18,122 nt of DNA from an uncultured Fidelibacterota bacterium (lineage in GTDB: Bacteria > Fidelibacterota > Fidelibacteria > Fidelibacterales > Fidelibacteraceae): positions 1-18,122 of the forward strand of contig CALMFL010000256.1 of the NCBI GenBank assembly GCA_937862595.1. Reading direction: 5' to 3'. Below the pieces are notes generated by a model. The model did not search any database and was not told the origin of the DNA. It saw nothing but the letters and a program-made list of their open reading frames with translations. Positions 16,079-18,122 of the stretch are shown piece by piece (position 1 is the first letter of the stretch; every line of letters begins with the position of its first letter). Both the position numbers and the translations under genes were made by a program.

Positions 16079-17029
16079 TTATTCAACATTTTTCCGCGTA
16101 AAACCAAGTTTTAGACAAATCGGGAAATGATCGGAATACCCGCCCAGTATCTCGACGCCGTGATAGAAGCGGAACGGGCCGTTCGTCTTCGCTTCCCGTA
16201 TCCATCCGGGTGCAAACACATAAGCTTCTTTGACGAACAGCCTGTTCATATCGATATTGCTTGTCAGAAAATGGTCAAAATGTATCCACTCTCCGTCATA
16301 GTAGTAGGTTCCCCGGACGTTCCCGGGAAGCCGTTTCACACGGTAATCGATCTCCGGATGCTTTGAAAGCCGCTGAAGGCAGGTGTCGTGAGCGTCGTCG
16401 TTGAAATCGCCCGTCATGACGATCGCATACCCGGGGTGATCGCGAACCGTTTCCCGGACCGCCTGCAGCAGGATATCCGCGGCATAATTGCGGTAAGGGT
16501 CCGAGAGCGGCTTTCCGCCCCGCCGGGACGGCCAGTGATTGATGAAGACGGACAAGGTGTCCCGGCCGCGGTTCACCGCAAGATCGACGCGCATAATGGG
16601 ACGGCTGTGGTATCCGCGCTCGCTGATGAAGACGGGATAATAGCTGCAGGCCACGAATGCGGCGCGATCCTTCCTGTACATGAGTGCGGGGTCGATGCCG
16701 CGTATATCGGGACCGGGGTGGATCAGGATTTCCCAGTCGTCGGCATGGCGCAGGCGGGCGGCGAGGTCCTTTAGAACGTTTTCGTTCTCCACTTCCACCA
16801 TGCCTAAAATGTCGGGCGACACACGGTTGATCACGTCCGCAAGATGTTCTGACTTTAAGCGGTAGGCGCGATAAGTATAGCGCTTGGATCCGCCGGGCAT
16901 AAAATCGCCGTCCCGGGTCCCGGGATCGTCGTAAATATCAAAAAGATTTTCCACATTCCAGAACATCAGCGACAGTTCACCGCCAAAACACAGGGAAAAC
17001 ACTATCAGAAAAAGGATCTTCTTCTTCAT
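16079..17029 (-). CDS. Secreted endonuclease/exonuclease/phosphatase-family protein
   Basis: This 316-residue exported enzyme has the DNase I-like EEP fold and probably hydrolyses phosphodiester bonds in extracellular or periplasmic nucleic acids. A signal peptide is present at about 1-17 (MKKKILFLIVFSLCFGG). Catalytic motifs in order: FWNVENLFD (23-31, N25), VEVEN (78-82, metal-binding Glu), INHWPSRRGG (163-172, H165), TGDFNDD (206-212, D208 and N210), HFDHFLTS (250-257, D252) and YSDHFPI (298-304, D300-H301). The set is complete, so it should be active. It ends right after the EEP domain, with no T9SS C-terminal sorting domain. The start is ATG 17029 with GGGAGG upstream. It lies 28 bp after the HAD gene. 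A lipid or sugar phosphatase is possible, but WNVEN/NHWPS types are usually annotated as nucleases. Confidence 0.85.
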   Translation of the reverse strand: MKKKILFLIVFSLCFGGELSLMFWNVENLFDIYDDPGTRDGDFMPGGSKRYTYRAYRLKSEHLADVINRVSPDILGMVEVENENVLKDLAARLRHADDWEILIHPGPDIRGIDPALMYRKDRAAFVACSYYPVFISERGYHSRPIMRVDLAVNRGRDTLSVFINHWPSRRGGKPLSDPYRNYAADILLQAVRETVRDHPGYAIVMTGDFNDDAHDTCLQRLSKHPEIDYRVKRLPGNVRGTYYYDGEWIHFDHFLTSNIDMNRLFVKEAYVFAPGWIREAKTNGPFRFYHGVEILGGYSDHFPICLKLGFTRKNVE

Positions 17030-17057
17030 CGTCCCGCCTCCCTTTTTCTACTTTATA

Positions 17058-17729
17058 TCAGCAAACAGCGATCAGGTCCGTAAGCGAATCGATGATCGCG
17101 TCCGCCCCTTCTTCGATGAGCCGGGGCACATCATTGTAGCCGTAGCTCACGGCCACGGTCAAAAGTCCGGCGATCTTTCCGAACCTGACATCCGGAACAC
17201 TGTCACCCACCATCACCCCCCGCAGTTTCCCGGGAAGGGCAAGGGTTTTTTTGATAAATTGCCAAACCCCCGGATCGGGCTTGCAGACGTCCAGGGTGTC
17301 GCCGCCCACAACCAGATCGAAATAGTGCCCTATCCCGTAGTGCGCCAGCATATCCCGGACCATCATTTCCGGTTTGTTCGATACGACGATCTGCCGGGTG
17401 CCGGAAAAATGCTCCAGGATGTCGATCACGCCGGGATAAAGGTGTGAGCGGTCCGTTAAGTGGGCGGAATAATGGACCGCCATGGCCTTTGTGATCTCCA
17501 TGATCTTTTCGGGCGGAACCGTGGTTTCGTCATGCCCGGACATTACGTGAAATACGGACCGCTCCACCAGTTTTGTGATGCCGCTGCCGATAAAATCACG
17601 GACCCGCTCTTCGGAGATCCCGTCAAATCCATAGTGACGGAACACAGCGTTCATACTGGCCGCAATATCCGGAAGCGTGTTGCACAGCGTCCCGTCGAAA
17701 TCGTAACATATCAGATGCGGATTTTTCAT
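17058..17729 (-). CDS. HAD-family hydrolase, phosphoglycolate phosphatase-like
   Basis: This 223-residue cytoplasmic phosphatase of the HAD-IA type removes phosphate from small phosphorylated metabolites. The best guess is 2-phosphoglycolate, which arises from DNA 3'-end repair or oxygenation reactions. Motif I is DFDGTLCNT (10-18; nucleophile D10, acid/base D12), motif II is VSNKP (116-120), motif III is K150 in CKPDPGVW, and motif IV is VGDSVPD (174-180; D176 and D180). A helical cap lies between residues 17 and about 90. Its ATG overlaps the stop of the upstream uvrD/pcrA-type gene in a 4-bp ATGA (17726-17729). Coupling to a DNA repair helicase fits clearance of phosphoglycolate from damaged DNA, but Gph substrate choice is not readable from sequence, so no symbol is given. 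Confidence 0.88.
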   Translation of the reverse strand: MKNPHLICYDFDGTLCNTLPDIAASMNAVFRHYGFDGISEERVRDFIGSGITKLVERSVFHVMSGHDETTVPPEKIMEITKAMAVHYSAHLTDRSHLYPGVIDILEHFSGTRQIVVSNKPEMMVRDMLAHYGIGHYFDLVVGGDTLDVCKPDPGVWQFIKKTLALPGKLRGVMVGDSVPDVRFGKIAGLLTVAVSYGYNDVPRLIEEGADAIIDSLTDLIAVC

Positions 17730-18122
17730 AGTTTCTCGATGAATTTTTCTGCGATCGTTTTCTGAACGCCGTTGTCGAAGTCGATCTTCAGCAGAACTTG
17801 CGATGACCGGATAATGCTACGTACTTTGCCTTTCCCGAACATTTTATGGACTACCCTGTCCCCCACCGCCACGGATCCGGGCGGGGGCGGAACAACCGGC
17901 GTCAGAACGGTTTTCCGGTCCATGGCTTCGGATCCCCGGTCACGGGAGATCTGCGGGGTGCGTTTTCTCAGAGGATGGTCCGGCGTGAGCATATAGCGTT
18001 TTCCGCGCGGGACAGTTTCCTGTTCGAGGTATTCCTGCGGGATCTCATGGATGAAGGACGAAGGCCGGCTTCCCATCACCTGTCCGAAGCGCATCCGCTG
18101 CTGTGACGATGTGATCGTGACC
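17726..18122 (-). CDS. C-terminal end of UvrD/PcrA/Rep-type DNA helicase (partial)
   Basis: Only the last ~132 codons are in the window; the gene continues past the right edge. The reading frame is open from 18121 (VTITSSQQRMRFGQVMGSRP). This matches the end of superfamily 1A motor domains, where RMRFG..RPSSFIHEIP corresponds to the conserved R-x-x-x-G...PSRF-x-x-EIP. A Pro-rich linker follows, then a small Tudor-like domain: VAVGDRVVHKMFGKGKV and a final VQKTIAEKFIEKL. In PcrA/UvrD this terminal domain contacts RNA polymerase. The helicase unwinds 3'-5' in nucleotide excision repair and replication conflict resolution. The stop codon is shared in an ATGA with the HAD gene downstream. PcrA versus UvrD cannot be separated from this fragment. 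Confidence 0.92.
   Translation of the reverse strand, partial: VTITSSQQRMRFGQVMGSRPSSFIHEIPQEYLEQETVPRGKRYMLTPDHPLRKRTPQISRDRGSEAMDRKTVLTPVVPPPPGSVAVGDRVVHKMFGKGKVRSIIRSSQVLLKIDFDNGVQKTIAEKFIEKL

Noticed and set aside
1..18122. CRISPR arrays, tRNA/rRNA genes, insertion sequences, phage or defence genes
   Set aside because: No spaced direct repeats, cloverleaf segments, transposase motifs or terminal inverted repeats were seen; nearly all sequence is assigned to cellular genes.

Overview
The window is an 18 kb chromosomal fragment from a Gram-negative bacterium. The best taxonomic clue is a 2148-residue SprA, the giant outer-membrane translocon of the type IX secretion system (T9SS). T9SS is essentially confined to Bacteroidota and related phyla of the FCB group (Fibrobacterota, Gemmatimonadota, Marinimicrobia, KSB1-like lineages). 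SprA here sits next to rdgB and is shorter than the Flavobacterium protein, so I favour a non-Bacteroidota FCB lineage, probably uncultured. A flavodiiron protein suggests an anaerobic or microaerophilic life. G+C is moderate. I see no phage genes, insertion sequences, CRISPR arrays, tRNA or rRNA.

Layout. On the + strand are the 3' part of mutS2 (1-1831) and a flavodiiron protein gene (1898-3088). They end at a bidirectional hairpin terminator (3107-3144). Everything to the right is on the - strand, so transcription runs right to left. Beginning at the right edge: the C-terminal end of a UvrD/PcrA helicase (cut by the window), a phosphoglycolate-phosphatase-like HAD enzyme, a secreted endonuclease/exonuclease/phosphatase-fold protein, XTP/dITP pyrophosphatase RdgB, SprA, an M28/glutaminyl-cyclase-like metalloenzyme, a CBM9-like protein, a class III nucleotide cyclase, RmuC, an ECF sigma factor, its zinc-binding membrane anti-sigma factor, and two Spy/CpxP-like periplasmic proteins.

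How the genes fit together. Three subunits stand out. (1) uvrD-HAD is joined by a 4-bp ATGA overlap and is followed closely by the nuclease gene and rdgB. (2) sprA and the M28/glutaminyl-cyclase-like gene share an ATGA overlap, so a T9SS channel appears translationally coupled to an enzyme class that forms N-terminal pyroglutamate on exported proteins. (3) sigma and anti-sigma overlap by ATGA and are followed by two periplasmic Spy-like proteins. This resembles an envelope or metal stress circuit of the CnrYXH/CpxP type. Coding density is very high: no gene-free stretch exceeds about 112 bp (7222-7333), and I found no convincing promoter in the gaps.
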